From positions 3,282,001 to 3,346,000 of the forward strand of contig NZ_CP074373.1 in the NCBI RefSeq assembly GCF_021560035.1: a stretch of 64,000 nt of DNA. Reading direction: 5' to 3'. Below are positions 16,119 to 25,162 of the stretch, in pieces; within the stretch, counting starts at the first letter, position 1, and every line of letters begins with the position of its first letter. The position numbers and the translations under genes are program-made. Source of the DNA: Virgibacillus sp. NKC19-16. GTDB lineage: Bacteria > Bacillota > Bacilli > Bacillales > Amphibacillaceae. A model generated the notes under the pieces. The model saw nothing but the letters and a program-made list of their open reading frames with translations. It made no database searches and was not told the origin of the DNA.

Positions 16119-19019
16119 TTAACTGGCGGTAGCTTCTGTCTCCTGCTCTTGTTCAAAGGCAATGTCAGAGATGGCAGAATCTATCAAGTCACCAACCATT
16201 TGAACTTTTTCAGGACTTACCCGGTCAATGGTATCTTCGGGGGAGTGATACCAAGGTTCTATACCAGCTTGGCCCGGTTCTGTCCCTCGTTCCATCCAGA
16301 TGAAGAGTGCAGCATCGATTCCTGCGTTATGGAAGTGAACGTGATCAGATCTGCCTAATTGATGACGTGTCAATCTGTTGTCATCGAGTCCTAATCTTTC
16401 GGCGGCTAAATCGACGGACTCCCAAACTGTATTCGATTCCCCGTCAACCGTACTGACATGGAGCTGGGATGCCGGCTCCCAATCTGTTCCAACCATATCC
16501 AGATTAAAATTAGCAGCACTTCTATTAATCTCTTCATCTGATAATTGACTGACATAGTGCTCGGAACCTAAGAGACCTGCCTCTTCCGCACCAAAGGCCA
16601 CAAAACGGATCTCTTTGTTCGCCGGCTCGTCCCGCGTTACCTTGGCCAGTTCCAGAAGAGCGGCGGTTCCCGATCCATTGTCATTTGCTCCCGGTGATCC
16701 CGGCACACTATCATAGTGGGCAGTGACATACACAATTTCAGGGTCCTCAATGCCCTCAGCTTCTTTGACTGCTATCACGTTTTGCGATTGAGCACCATTA
16801 GGAATATCAAATGTTTGTGTAGACGCGTTGTACCCAAGCTTTTCAAATTCAGCTTTTATATACTCGGAAGCTTCCTCTTCTCCCTCACTTCCGGGAGCAC
16901 GTGGTCCGATGTCTTCACTCAAATGCCGAATATGGGCCATTGCCCTGTCTGAATCAAAAGCAAATGCTTCCCATTTCTCAATTAACATATCAGCTTGGGA
17001 TTGCAGCAGATTATAAGCTTCAACTGAGATCAGCTCATTATTTTGCTGATGATCTAATAAATCATTAAATCCTTGCATATGCTTGATGACTTTTTCCACT
17101 GCTTCTTGTACTTCATAATGGTTTACAGCGGTCAAATGACGATTCAGCGCACGTGGAGCAGTATCACTTTCGAACTCTCCTTCGTCCTTAAGCTGATCGA
17201 CAAGTGTTTTAATGTCTTCTGCATTTTCAGGTATTTCAGCTTCATAATTTTCCCCATGGCCAAATTCATAATGGCCTTCAATGGTTACCGGTAGTTTGCC
17301 ACCCGGGTTTGCTCCATAAATGACATCGACAGCAGCTTCCCATGAAACCGGTACTGCCGATCCCCATCTTTCTATCGCATATGTTGCGATGTGTGCATCC
17401 ACATCCGGGTATTCCTTGATGTCATATGGAAGGCCTAAAGATATCGATACCACCGGTTTCTCTGTTTCCTCAAGTGCGTTTACTAATTGACTTTGCCCTT
17501 GATCGAGTTCATCGGCCGAGAAAGTTGAAACAATGACGCGATCTGCCTGTTCAGCTTGCTGGACAACTTCATTAATTTCTTCAGCAGAAGGATTTTCAGA
17601 TGTTACATCGTAATCCACGTTCCCGTTTGTTTTCCTTTGAACATCCTCAGCTATATCTTCAATATAATAACTTTGGTTGTATATCTCCGGACCAACGACA
17701 AAAGTAGATTCATTGGATTCTGGATCAAAAGGCAATACATCATCATTTTTCACCAGTGTCATCGAGTCCTGTGCCATATTTTTAGCCAATTCTTTATGGG
17801 ATTCCGTATTCACAACGTCTGTAGCTTCTTCCGGATCAACATAACGATTATCAAAAAGTCCATACATGACTTTTTTGGCTAAAATCCGCTCAAGAGATTC
17901 GTCAACGCGTTCTTGCGTGAGTTCACCAGACTCATAGGCTGATAGAAGCGCTTCAAATGATTCTTTCTGTTCATCAAGTGAGCCGGTAGCCATGACAATA
18001 TCGGCACCAGCCTGAATGGTCATCACGGCTGCTTCCCCTGCTCCCCAATTATCTTTTATCGCTTGCATCGACATGGCGTCTGTTACAATAAGTCCGTTAA
18101 AACCCATCTCTTCACGAAGCAGTCCAGTTAAAACGTCTTCTGACAATGTTGCTGGAAGTTCCGGATCAATAGCTTCAATGATGACATGAGACGTCATAAT
18201 CGAGTCGGCTCCAGCATCGATGGCAGCTTGAAACGGTGGAAGATGAACCTCTTCCAATGTCTCTCGGTCATAACCGACAGAAGGGAGATCGTAGTGTGAA
18301 TCGTCACTCGTATCACCATGCCCCGGAAAATGTTTTGGTGTCGATAATACGCCATTTTCTTGATACCCTTCTACTTGTGCAACCGTCATGTCTGAGACAA
18401 GCTCTGTATCTTCGCCAAATGATCGTACACCGATCACCGGGTTATTCGGGTTGGTGTTCACATCAGCAAGGGGGGAATAATTCCAGTTAAAACCTGTTGC
18501 TTTCATTTCCCTTGCAGTGACACTTGCCATATCCTCTGCTGCCTCTAAGTCTCTCGTCGCAGCGATTCCCATCTGACGAGGAAATGCAGTTGCATCGGTC
18601 ACATGCTGGTTGACACCATATTCAAGGTCAGCCGTTGAAAATAATGGAATACCCATATTTGTTTCGGCTGCCCATTCCTGAAGTTGATTATTGTATGCGG
18701 CTGTCGTGCTAGCATCGCGATTTCCGTAAATAATGACCGATCCGGCTTTGTATTCTTGAATAAGTTCTTTGGTGTCTTCATTTGGCATGTTTTGTTCGTT
18801 ATCATGGGTGGATGGCATCACGAGCTGCCCAATTTTTTCTTCCGTGTCCATTTGTGTGATCATTTGCTGGATCATCTCTTGATTCGCGTTATTCTCCCGC
18901 TCTTCATCTGGTTTCATGTTTTGCCCGGCAAATGCTGATGGTGTAAGAGCTGTAATTGGCGTTGTAAGGAGAAGAACGAACACGAACATGTAACTTAGTA
19001 GCTGAACCCGTTTCTTCAT
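16119..19019 (-). CDS. Secreted fusion: GH3 beta-N-acetylglucosaminidase (NagZ) - FIMAH - M28 aminopeptidase
   Basis: A 966-residue exported protein with two complete enzymes. Residues about 45-590 are a NagZ-type GH3 with the C-terminal sandwich domain: KHFPGHGDT at 229-237, the acid/base Asp-His pair in DDSH (D240, H242) and the nucleophile D314 in VTDAMSM. Residues about 600-683 are FIMAH. Residues about 690-955 are an M28 zinc aminopeptidase with ligands H768, D780, E813, D841 and H925 and base E812. NagZ removes GlcNAc from muropeptides; M28 enzymes cut N-terminal residues. FIMAH sits exactly at the joint, as if the M28 part had been added after an originally C-terminal FIMAH. The hydrolase at 14332-15813 follows on the same strand, with a hairpin between. 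Confidence 0.92.
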   Translation of the reverse strand: MKKRVQLLSYMFVFVLLLTTPITALTPSAFAGQNMKPDEERENNANQEMIQQMITQMDTEEKIGQLVMPSTHDNEQNMPNEDTKELIQEYKAGSVIIYGNRDASTTAAYNNQLQEWAAETNMGIPLFSTADLEYGVNQHVTDATAFPRQMGIAATRDLEAAEDMASVTAREMKATGFNWNYSPLADVNTNPNNPVIGVRSFGEDTELVSDMTVAQVEGYQENGVLSTPKHFPGHGDTSDDSHYDLPSVGYDRETLEEVHLPPFQAAIDAGADSIMTSHVIIEAIDPELPATLSEDVLTGLLREEMGFNGLIVTDAMSMQAIKDNWGAGEAAVMTIQAGADIVMATGSLDEQKESFEALLSAYESGELTQERVDESLERILAKKVMYGLFDNRYVDPEEATDVVNTESHKELAKNMAQDSMTLVKNDDVLPFDPESNESTFVVGPEIYNQSYYIEDIAEDVQRKTNGNVDYDVTSENPSAEEINEVVQQAEQADRVIVSTFSADELDQGQSQLVNALEETEKPVVSISLGLPYDIKEYPDVDAHIATYAIERWGSAVPVSWEAAVDVIYGANPGGKLPVTIEGHYEFGHGENYEAEIPENAEDIKTLVDQLKDEGEFESDTAPRALNRHLTAVNHYEVQEAVEKVIKHMQGFNDLLDHQQNNELISVEAYNLLQSQADMLIEKWEAFAFDSDRAMAHIRHLSEDIGPRAPGSEGEEEASEYIKAEFEKLGYNASTQTFDIPNGAQSQNVIAVKEAEGIEDPEIVYVTAHYDSVPGSPGANDNGSGTAALLELAKVTRDEPANKEIRFVAFGAEEAGLLGSEHYVSQLSDEEINRSAANFNLDMVGTDWEPASQLHVSTVDGESNTVWESVDLAAERLGLDDNRLTRHQLGRSDHVHFHNAGIDAALFIWMERGTEPGQAGIEPWYHSPEDTIDRVSPEKVQMVGDLIDSAISDIAFEQEQETEATAS

Positions 19020-19061
19020 TTCAAACCTCTCCCCTCGTTATGAATTTTTAGAGAAACAAAG

Positions 19062-19102
19062 AGCTGCCCATAACTGACTTTCATCATTGATGGCACAGCT
19101 CT
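19062..19102 (-). terminator. Terminator after the first TasA-like gene
   Basis: GAGCTG-CC pairs with GG-CAGCTC (small CA bulge) across a loop of about 20 nt; on the minus strand TTTGTTTC follows. It lies 17 bp after the stop codon at 19119. Confidence 0.65.
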
Positions 19103-19118
19103 CCTAGATTAAAATTTA

Positions 19119-19706
19119 TTATTCTTCATCATCAGTAACTTGTTGTGCAGTAAATGTCCATTCCAGATTTAAAGAATCTCCCTGGAATTCATTCTGATCT
19201 TCTCCGTTATCAACGAAGGTAAATTCGACAACAAGGTCATCGCTGGTACCGGCTTCAAGTCCATCTTCACCAAGCGTAGGAATAAATACTTCTTCATTAA
19301 CAGCTTCAGGTGACATGTCTCTCAGATCAGCCAATGTTGTTTCGTAAATTACTTCATTCAGCTGATCCGCATTGTATAAAAACTCTACTTGAATATGGTT
19401 TCCGAAATCATCCACATTGTCACTTTCTGCATCCGTTACGGAATAATCCGTTTCCAGGAGAACCTTGTTCATATCCACGGTACCGTTATTTTGCAGTTCA
19501 AAATCGCGAGTCATGGAATCACCGGGTTGAATGTTTTCAACATTAATCACCTCCGTCGGTTCAACACCTAAATCAAGCGTTCCAGCCGCAAACGTGTTGT
19601 TCGTTGTCTCACTATCACTGAAATATGCAAATGTTCCTCCACCTATTAACGTTAGACCAAGTGCAGCCGTCATAACGCCCATGCCTAATTGCTTTTTAAT
19701 ACCCAT
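19119..19706 (-). CDS. TasA/CalY-family secreted fibre-type protein, copy 1
   Basis: A 195-residue protein with the SipW-type N-terminus of the TasA/camelysin (peptidase M73) family: a short charged start, a hydrophobic run, then GGGTFAYFSDSETTNNTFAAG, where the signal peptidase normally cuts. The rest is one beta-rich TasA domain (VENIQPGDSMTRDFELQNNGTVD). In Bacillus such proteins form surface fibres that hold biofilms together; CalY is also a surface metalloprotease in B. cereus. No sipW or tapA is in the window. From codon about 14 to three codons before the stop it is almost base-for-base identical to 22921-23508, while signal start and flanks differ. It is embedded among FIMAH enzymes. 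Confidence 0.9.
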   Translation of the reverse strand: MGIKKQLGMGVMTAALGLTLIGGGTFAYFSDSETTNNTFAAGTLDLGVEPTEVINVENIQPGDSMTRDFELQNNGTVDMNKVLLETDYSVTDAESDNVDDFGNHIQVEFLYNADQLNEVIYETTLADLRDMSPEAVNEEVFIPTLGEDGLEAGTSDDLVVEFTFVDNGEDQNEFQGDSLNLEWTFTAQQVTDDEE

Positions 19707-19815
19707 ATAAATTCCCCCTCATCATAGATTAATAGATTCTCGGTATTCTCCGAGTCAGATAGGACAAGTGACTTCTTGATCCATCTATTCGATCTCCCCA
19801 ATTTATAGGTGGCCT

Positions 19816-21219
19816 TTACTGCCACCTTCCAATTAAATAATCAGCGTCATCCGTTAGCCTGTCATACGCCTTTTCCGAAATTAATTCTTCATTTTCCTGG
19901 TGATCAAGTAAAGACTTAAAGCTCCTAATATGTTTAACTACTTTGTCAGCTTTTTCATTTTCTGCGTAATGGCTTATTGCGGCTAAATGTACCTTTAAGG
20001 AACGAACGGCATCCTCAGTTTCGAACTCTCCTTCTTTGAAGAAACGATCAATGAGTGTTTCCGTATCAGATAGATTTGAAGTCCAATACTTAGGCAGGTT
20101 CAAGAAATCATCACCGTTAAGGTCATCAATCGAGTTATCCGCCATACGGGTGACAATACCCCATAACCCGTTCTCCACGCGATCTATCAATTGCTGATCA
20201 TATCCATATTCAGGTTGTTGTCCAGGCATTTCAAAAAGAACCGTTGCGGTTCCATTGAGAGCAAATGAAGACCTAGCCTGACCAGGCAAATCGCGCTCCT
20301 CTGGGTGTAAATAACGAGCCACACCGGTCTCCTCACTGTCTGAAAATTCCTTTACACCAAGGGCAGCAGCCAACGAGTAGCGTTTGGATTTGTCTTGATC
20401 CAATTTTGGCCAATCATCGTATTTGGAGCTATCATCTGGTCCCAGTGGGGGATAGTCTATTGCAATTGTGACATCCTCACCAGTTTCATTGAGCTCAGGA
20501 GTTCCCATGTGATGAAGGTCGACAAAAGCTTCCACTTCCCCGAACTCATCCTTCAAATCCAGATAAAGATCTCTAAGGATTTGGGATTCATTTGTTAGAA
20601 AAAAACCAGGGTCAGCACCCGTACCAGGTAAATCCTCCAGCACAGGTTCGTAGTTCAAATCCGGGTTAAAATCCCGGTTGATGTCAAAACCGCCGTTCCT
20701 TTCACTATAGTACCAGGCGGGATCAGCACCTTCGAGTTGTGGGTAAGTCGCTATGACATCATCCCAAGAGAAAATGTTTTGCCGTTGAGTTATCTCGGCA
20801 CCATCAACATTAAGCCGAGGAATAGCAACTATTGTAACCCCATCACGAACTGCTTGGGCAAAGGAGCTATCGCTAGTTCCAAGAGTCTCGAACATTTGCA
20901 TAAGTGCTTCAGGGCCACTCTTCTCATTACCGTGTATATTAGAGTTGATCAGCAACACTTGGTCGCCCGTCCCCACACGAGCAGTGTAGATTTCACGTCC
21001 TTCGCGTGAATGACCGATAACCTCGACTTCAACCTTTCCGGCACTGGCCTCCTCAATTTCATTCAGTTTTTGGCCTAGTTCCTCATAGGTCATAAAATGG
21101 TCATCCGAGCTTTTCTTATTATCTCCGTCTTGACTTGCTAAACCAGTAAGTGGGTTTATAGTCAGTGCCAATAATAAGATCGCAAAGGGCAGAATTTTTC
21201 TCCAAATATTATCTTTCAT
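19816..21219 (-). CDS. Secreted M14 zinc carboxypeptidase with C-terminal FIMAH (A)
   Basis: A 467-residue exported enzyme. The upstream GTG at 21228 overlaps the ribosome site; ATG at 21219 has AGAGGT 7 nt away, so I start there. The M14 site is complete: HGNE (H96, E99), N181-R182 in FDINRDF, H236 or H237 in VDLHHMG and catalytic E330 in LFEMPG. FIMAH covers about 385-467 and ends in GRWQ. It differs clearly from the M14 enzymes at 4107 and 23588 and has no PA or LamG module. It probably trims peptides or wall-stem peptides outside the cell; specificity is unknown. The terminal half of FIMAH matches that of its neighbours closely. Confidence 0.9.
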   Translation of the reverse strand: MKDNIWRKILPFAILLLALTINPLTGLASQDGDNKKSSDDHFMTYEELGQKLNEIEEASAGKVEVEVIGHSREGREIYTARVGTGDQVLLINSNIHGNEKSGPEALMQMFETLGTSDSSFAQAVRDGVTIVAIPRLNVDGAEITQRQNIFSWDDVIATYPQLEGADPAWYYSERNGGFDINRDFNPDLNYEPVLEDLPGTGADPGFFLTNESQILRDLYLDLKDEFGEVEAFVDLHHMGTPELNETGEDVTIAIDYPPLGPDDSSKYDDWPKLDQDKSKRYSLAAALGVKEFSDSEETGVARYLHPEERDLPGQARSSFALNGTATVLFEMPGQQPEYGYDQQLIDRVENGLWGIVTRMADNSIDDLNGDDFLNLPKYWTSNLSDTETLIDRFFKEGEFETEDAVRSLKVHLAAISHYAENEKADKVVKHIRSFKSLLDHQENEELISEKAYDRLTDDADYLIGRWQ

Positions 21220-21263
21220 GATATTCACCTCTCAATGGATTCTAGTACATCAAGGTTATGAAA

Positions 21264-22637
21264 CTATTGCCACCTTTCAACCAAATAATCAGCATATGCG
21301 TTAAGGGTTTGGTACGGCTCATCAGCTATCAGCTCATTTTCATTCTGATAGTCCAGTAATGGTATAAAGCTGTTCATATGTTTAGCAGCCTTTTCCATTA
21401 ATCCATTTTCCTCGAAGTGACTTACAGCAGTTGAATGTACACCCAAGTCCTGAGCGGCATTATTGTCTACTTTTCCCTCATCCTCATAAAAATTGACAAG
21501 CCCATTGATATCTTCTGCAGATGTTTCAAATAGTACTGCTGGCTGCTCGGGAATTGAGATTGTGCCATCATAATCTGTGCTATAACCTGTTAGCGGGGGA
21601 CTTGGTATTTCATCCCAGCGATCAGGATCAATGTTGTACATTTCTTCTGAAGCAAGCCCCGACAAAAAGGCATGAGTAGCAATGACATTCTGCTGAATCA
21701 AAGGTTCCCGCTCACCATTCAAAAATTCACCCGAGGTTTCCAAGAAAGCAGCAGGATTGCTATGCCCCTCAGGATTAATACCTTGATAATTTAGCCCAAG
21801 CATCATACCAGACATTACCGCGCCTCGGTAATCAACTTCATGCGTATCATTTGGACCCACTCTATACTGGTTAACTGTAAATTGGTGATAGGGGTCTACA
21901 GCATCGTATACATTAACCATCGCTTGGCGGCCCAGATCTGCGTACTCCCCTCCTTCAATATCGGAAAGGGTAGGGCCCTCTGGTGCTAACGTGATACCAA
22001 GTGACATCGTTACGGGAATATCTGTATCATAAAACTCTTTATCCCCTTGATGGTGGATATCAAGTGCAAAATCAGGCTTAAGTTCAGCCCAAAATGTGTA
22101 ATAACCAAGTGTCTCAATTGCTTCAAAATTACCTTCAACCCAGTCTCTGTTTAAATCGACAGACTCCCCGGGCTCCCCTGTTTCCGGGTCAATGATTCTC
22201 GTTCCTCTTTCATACCTTTCAGCGCCATCCGGATTATACATTGGAATAAAATATATTGTTAACTCTTCCATCATCTCTTTATAAGAGTTGTCTTTTTCCT
22301 CTATTAAATTTTCGATAATGCGCAACGTTGCATTCGTTCCATAAGGCTCATCACCATGAATACGTCCTTGAACCCAGATCTTCTTGTCACCGTTGCCTAT
22401 CTTTGCAACATAAAGATCGCGCCCTGCCTCACTTCTTCCTTCTTCAATACCGATCTCTCTTAGTGTAAATACATCAAGCTTACCGTCACCTTGTTCTTCC
22501 AGGTTCTCAAGTGTACCAATCATTTCATCATACCCAATGACATCTGAAGTGTCAGTGGGTGCCGCGTTGACCATCCCAGCAAAGGAAAAAGCAAAAAAGA
22601 TCGATGCTGCAAGTAAGAATAGTCGTTTTTTTAACAT
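21264..22637 (-). CDS. Secreted M14 zinc carboxypeptidase with C-terminal FIMAH (B)
   Basis: A 457-residue exported enzyme (signal peptide ends near AAPTD, residue 26). M14 landmarks: HGDE (H94, E97), N163-R164 in DLNRDW, H195/H196 in LDIHHQG, and E300 in FLETSG as probable catalytic glutamate. FIMAH fills about 376-457. It lies 44 bp upstream of the 21219 start on the same strand, so the two M14 genes may be one transcript. A signal but no lipobox or sortase motif is present, so attachment to the surface, if any, would have to come from FIMAH or other contacts. Substrate is unknown. Confidence 0.9.
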   Translation of the reverse strand: MLKKRLFLLAASIFFAFSFAGMVNAAPTDTSDVIGYDEMIGTLENLEEQGDGKLDVFTLREIGIEEGRSEAGRDLYVAKIGNGDKKIWVQGRIHGDEPYGTNATLRIIENLIEEKDNSYKEMMEELTIYFIPMYNPDGAERYERGTRIIDPETGEPGESVDLNRDWVEGNFEAIETLGYYTFWAELKPDFALDIHHQGDKEFYDTDIPVTMSLGITLAPEGPTLSDIEGGEYADLGRQAMVNVYDAVDPYHQFTVNQYRVGPNDTHEVDYRGAVMSGMMLGLNYQGINPEGHSNPAAFLETSGEFLNGEREPLIQQNVIATHAFLSGLASEEMYNIDPDRWDEIPSPPLTGYSTDYDGTISIPEQPAVLFETSAEDINGLVNFYEDEGKVDNNAAQDLGVHSTAVSHFEENGLMEKAAKHMNSFIPLLDYQNENELIADEPYQTLNAYADYLVERWQ

Positions 22638-22786
22638 TTTTCCACTCCTTTGGAATTACCTACTTATGATTAATAAGGGTTACTTTTATGCATCTCGTTT
22701 CGTTGTTATTCTGACCAAAGCTTAACGCTCGTTTTACCTTTGCGTTATTCTTTATCATCTGAATGACATAAGTCTTATTGCCATTG

Positions 22787-22817
22787 CCCCATGGCAGTCA
22801 TTATACTGCCACAGGGG
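22787..22817. other. Strong hairpin between TasA copy 2 and M14 (B)
   Basis: TGGCAGT (22792-22798) and ACTGCCA (22805-22811) are flanked by CCCC and GGGG, extending the stem with small bulges. No T-run follows on either strand, so it may be an RNA-stabilising or processing hairpin rather than a terminator. The rest of 22638-22920 holds nothing I can name. Confidence 0.4.
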
Positions 22818-22920
22818 GTGCACATTGCTTATAAACTCATGAGATCAGAAAAAGAGAATATCCCACGTTGAAGTTGCAACACTTCTATCAATCTCTCAAT
22901 CTTTCTTCTAGGTCACTCCT

Positions 22921-23508
22921 TTAGCTTTCATCATCAGTAACTTGTTGTGCAGTAAATGTCCATTCCAGATTTAAAGAATCTCCCTGGAATTCATTCTGAT
23001 CTTCTCCGTTATCAACGAAGGTAAATTCGACAACAAGGTCATCGCTGGTACCGGCTTCAAGTCCATCTTCACCAAGCGTAGGAATAAATACTTCTTCATT
23101 AACAGCTTCAGGTGACATGTCTCTCAGATCAGCCAATGTTGTTTCGTAAATTACTTCATTCAGCTGATCCGCATTGTATAAAAACTCTACTTGAATATGG
23201 TTTCCGAAATCATCCACATTGTCACTTTCTGCATCCGTTACGGAATAATCCGTTTCCAGGAGAACCTTGTTCATATCCACGGTACCGTTATTTTGCAGTT
23301 CAAAATCGCGAGTCATGGAATCACCGGGTTGAATGTTTTCAACATTAATCACCTCCGTCGGTTCAACACCTAAATCAAGCGTTCCAGCCGCAAACGTGTT
23401 GTTCGTTGTCTCACTATCGCTGAAATATGCAAACGTTCCTCCACCTATTAACGTTAGACCAAGTGCAGCCGAGGCAATCCCCATACCTACTTGTTTTTTT
23501 AAACCCAT
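22921..23508 (-). CDS. TasA/CalY-family secreted fibre-type protein, copy 2
   Basis: A 195-residue paralogue of the 19119-19706 product. The proteins differ only in a few signal-peptide residues (GLKKQVGMGIAS here against GIKKQLGMGVMT) and in the last residue. At the DNA level I find only two differences over about 540 bp, both near the signal-peptide end, while the first 14 codons and the flanking DNA are unlike. That pattern points to recent gene conversion. SipW-type signal and TasA beta domain are as in copy 1. Its ribosome site is GAGGAGG. It lies between FIMAH enzymes. Confidence 0.9.
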   Translation of the reverse strand: MGLKKQVGMGIASAALGLTLIGGGTFAYFSDSETTNNTFAAGTLDLGVEPTEVINVENIQPGDSMTRDFELQNNGTVDMNKVLLETDYSVTDAESDNVDDFGNHIQVEFLYNADQLNEVIYETTLADLRDMSPEAVNEEVFIPTLGEDGLEAGTSDDLVVEFTFVDNGEDQNEFQGDSLNLEWTFTAQQVTDDES

Positions 23509-23587
23509 TTAAATTCCTCCTCATTTTTTATCTGAATAACTGTTTCATGAATGAAAAATCCTATTTAAATGTCTAATCTCCACGTAA

Positions 23588-25162
23588 TTAGCTAGCATCA
23601 TCCATCACCCTGCTAGAATCTAAGCCAACCTCCCACTTATCAAGCAAATAATCAGCATAGGTGCCAAGATCTTCATAGGCCTTTTCAGAAATTACGTCAT
23701 TATCTTTCTGATGGTCGAGCAATGTGTTAAAACTATTCATGTGTTTTAAAACTTTCTCGCTTTCTTCCTGCTTTTCGAAACGATCTACTGCAGTCAAATG
23801 CATTTTCAAGGCACGAGCATCACTAGCATCTGAGAATGCTTCCTCGTCTTCAAAATGCTCAACCAATGATTTCATATTCGTTGCAGTTCCCACATCCGTA
23901 CTATCATATAAAGCTAAACCTTCAACCTCATTGTAGGTAGCGCGCTCGTCAAGCAAAAATGGCAAGACCGTCATCATCGGTTGGCTCATCGAAGCAAATA
24001 CACCATTACCATCTACCTCTTCGGTTTGCAGTGAGAATAAAGCCATATGTTGGCTCATTTCCTCAGCCTGTGTTTCGCTAAGCAAATATCCACTCGGTTT
24101 CTTTTCCAGTACTGTCGTCGGGTCCCAATTATCTGCCCCGTCTAAATAGAACGGCTGGGATTGATCTGCTCCCGCCTCTGCTTGACGCTCCGGTGCACCG
24201 GTCATGACTGCTGTGACGTCTTCAAATCGATCACGGTAAAATGTTAGCACCGATTCGACAGCGCGTTTTTGAGCTTCAACCCGGTATGTTGGCTCTTGCT
24301 CGCCAGCAGTTTCGGTTAGTACGCCCATACCATTGCGTAATCCCAGCATGTTACGCATAATACGTTCGTCACCACCACCTGCTCCACCTGGGGATCCATA
24401 CAATCCTGTGGAAAAGCCAGCATCCTCTACAGCTGGAAACAAGTAATCCTCAACCATCTCTTGATTTAATGCCTGCAGTTCATCATCTACATTAAGGTTA
24501 CGTGGCCAGAGCAATTCTATATCCGGATTTCCAGTAGCGCGAGGGCGCTCATGCCCATCCACCGTAATATCAGGATTGAACTGATCCAGGACTTCTGCTA
24601 TCGTCTGCACCTCAAGCGTACTCAAACTTAGATGCTGGCGATTAATATCTATCCCTGCCGCATTACTGCGTGTATTTGCTTCCCTGCCATCTGGGTTCGC
24701 TGTCGGAATGAACAGTATCGTCGCATCACTAAGTTGTTCTAAAACTTGCGGATCATCCGTAAACGCAAGATCCCTCAATAACTGCAAGGCCATCTCCCTT
24801 GGTGCGTTTTCATTACCATGCTGTGTTCCAATGACTAGCATATTCCGTCCCTCGGCAATGTCCTCATCGGAAGGGGGTTCCGGAAAACCCACGCGCACCA
24901 AGTGCAGTGGCCTACCTTCTTCCGTCGTACCAACTTGTGAATAAGTAACCCGATCCGACGACTCCGATACCTCTTCTAAGAATTCCAATTCCTCTTCATG
25001 GGTTGTCCACCCATCTCCCTCACGCTCCTCAAATCCCGTTGTCGGCGGTTGTGAAGCGCTATCATTTTGCTGAGTCGCTAGCCCTGTCATTGGAACCATG
25101 GTCATAAACAACACTAAAATAAGGACTTGAGATAAAATTCTTGGCCAACTTTTTCTTTTCAT
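23588..25162 (-). CDS. Secreted M14 metallocarboxypeptidase with FIMAH near the C-terminus
   Basis: A 524-residue exported enzyme, first of the minus-strand cluster. Active-site residues: HGNE (H115, E118), N174-R175 in IDINRQ, H204 in DGHE and E284 in LTETAG. FIMAH covers about 428-511, followed by a short tail (EVGLDSS...). It is the closest relative of the 4107-6800 product: long blocks such as FYLDGADN, PFLLDE and RDLAFTDDP are shared, but this copy lacks the PA and LamG modules. The ribosome site is AAGGAGG. The long AT-rich region upstream could hold the promoter for this end of the cluster. Confidence 0.9.
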   Translation of the reverse strand: MKRKSWPRILSQVLILVLFMTMVPMTGLATQQNDSASQPPTTGFEEREGDGWTTHEEELEFLEEVSESSDRVTYSQVGTTEEGRPLHLVRVGFPEPPSDEDIAEGRNMLVIGTQHGNENAPREMALQLLRDLAFTDDPQVLEQLSDATILFIPTANPDGREANTRSNAAGIDINRQHLSLSTLEVQTIAEVLDQFNPDITVDGHERPRATGNPDIELLWPRNLNVDDELQALNQEMVEDYLFPAVEDAGFSTGLYGSPGGAGGGDERIMRNMLGLRNGMGVLTETAGEQEPTYRVEAQKRAVESVLTFYRDRFEDVTAVMTGAPERQAEAGADQSQPFYLDGADNWDPTTVLEKKPSGYLLSETQAEEMSQHMALFSLQTEEVDGNGVFASMSQPMMTVLPFLLDERATYNEVEGLALYDSTDVGTATNMKSLVEHFEDEEAFSDASDARALKMHLTAVDRFEKQEESEKVLKHMNSFNTLLDHQKDNDVISEKAYEDLGTYADYLLDKWEVGLDSSRVMDDAS

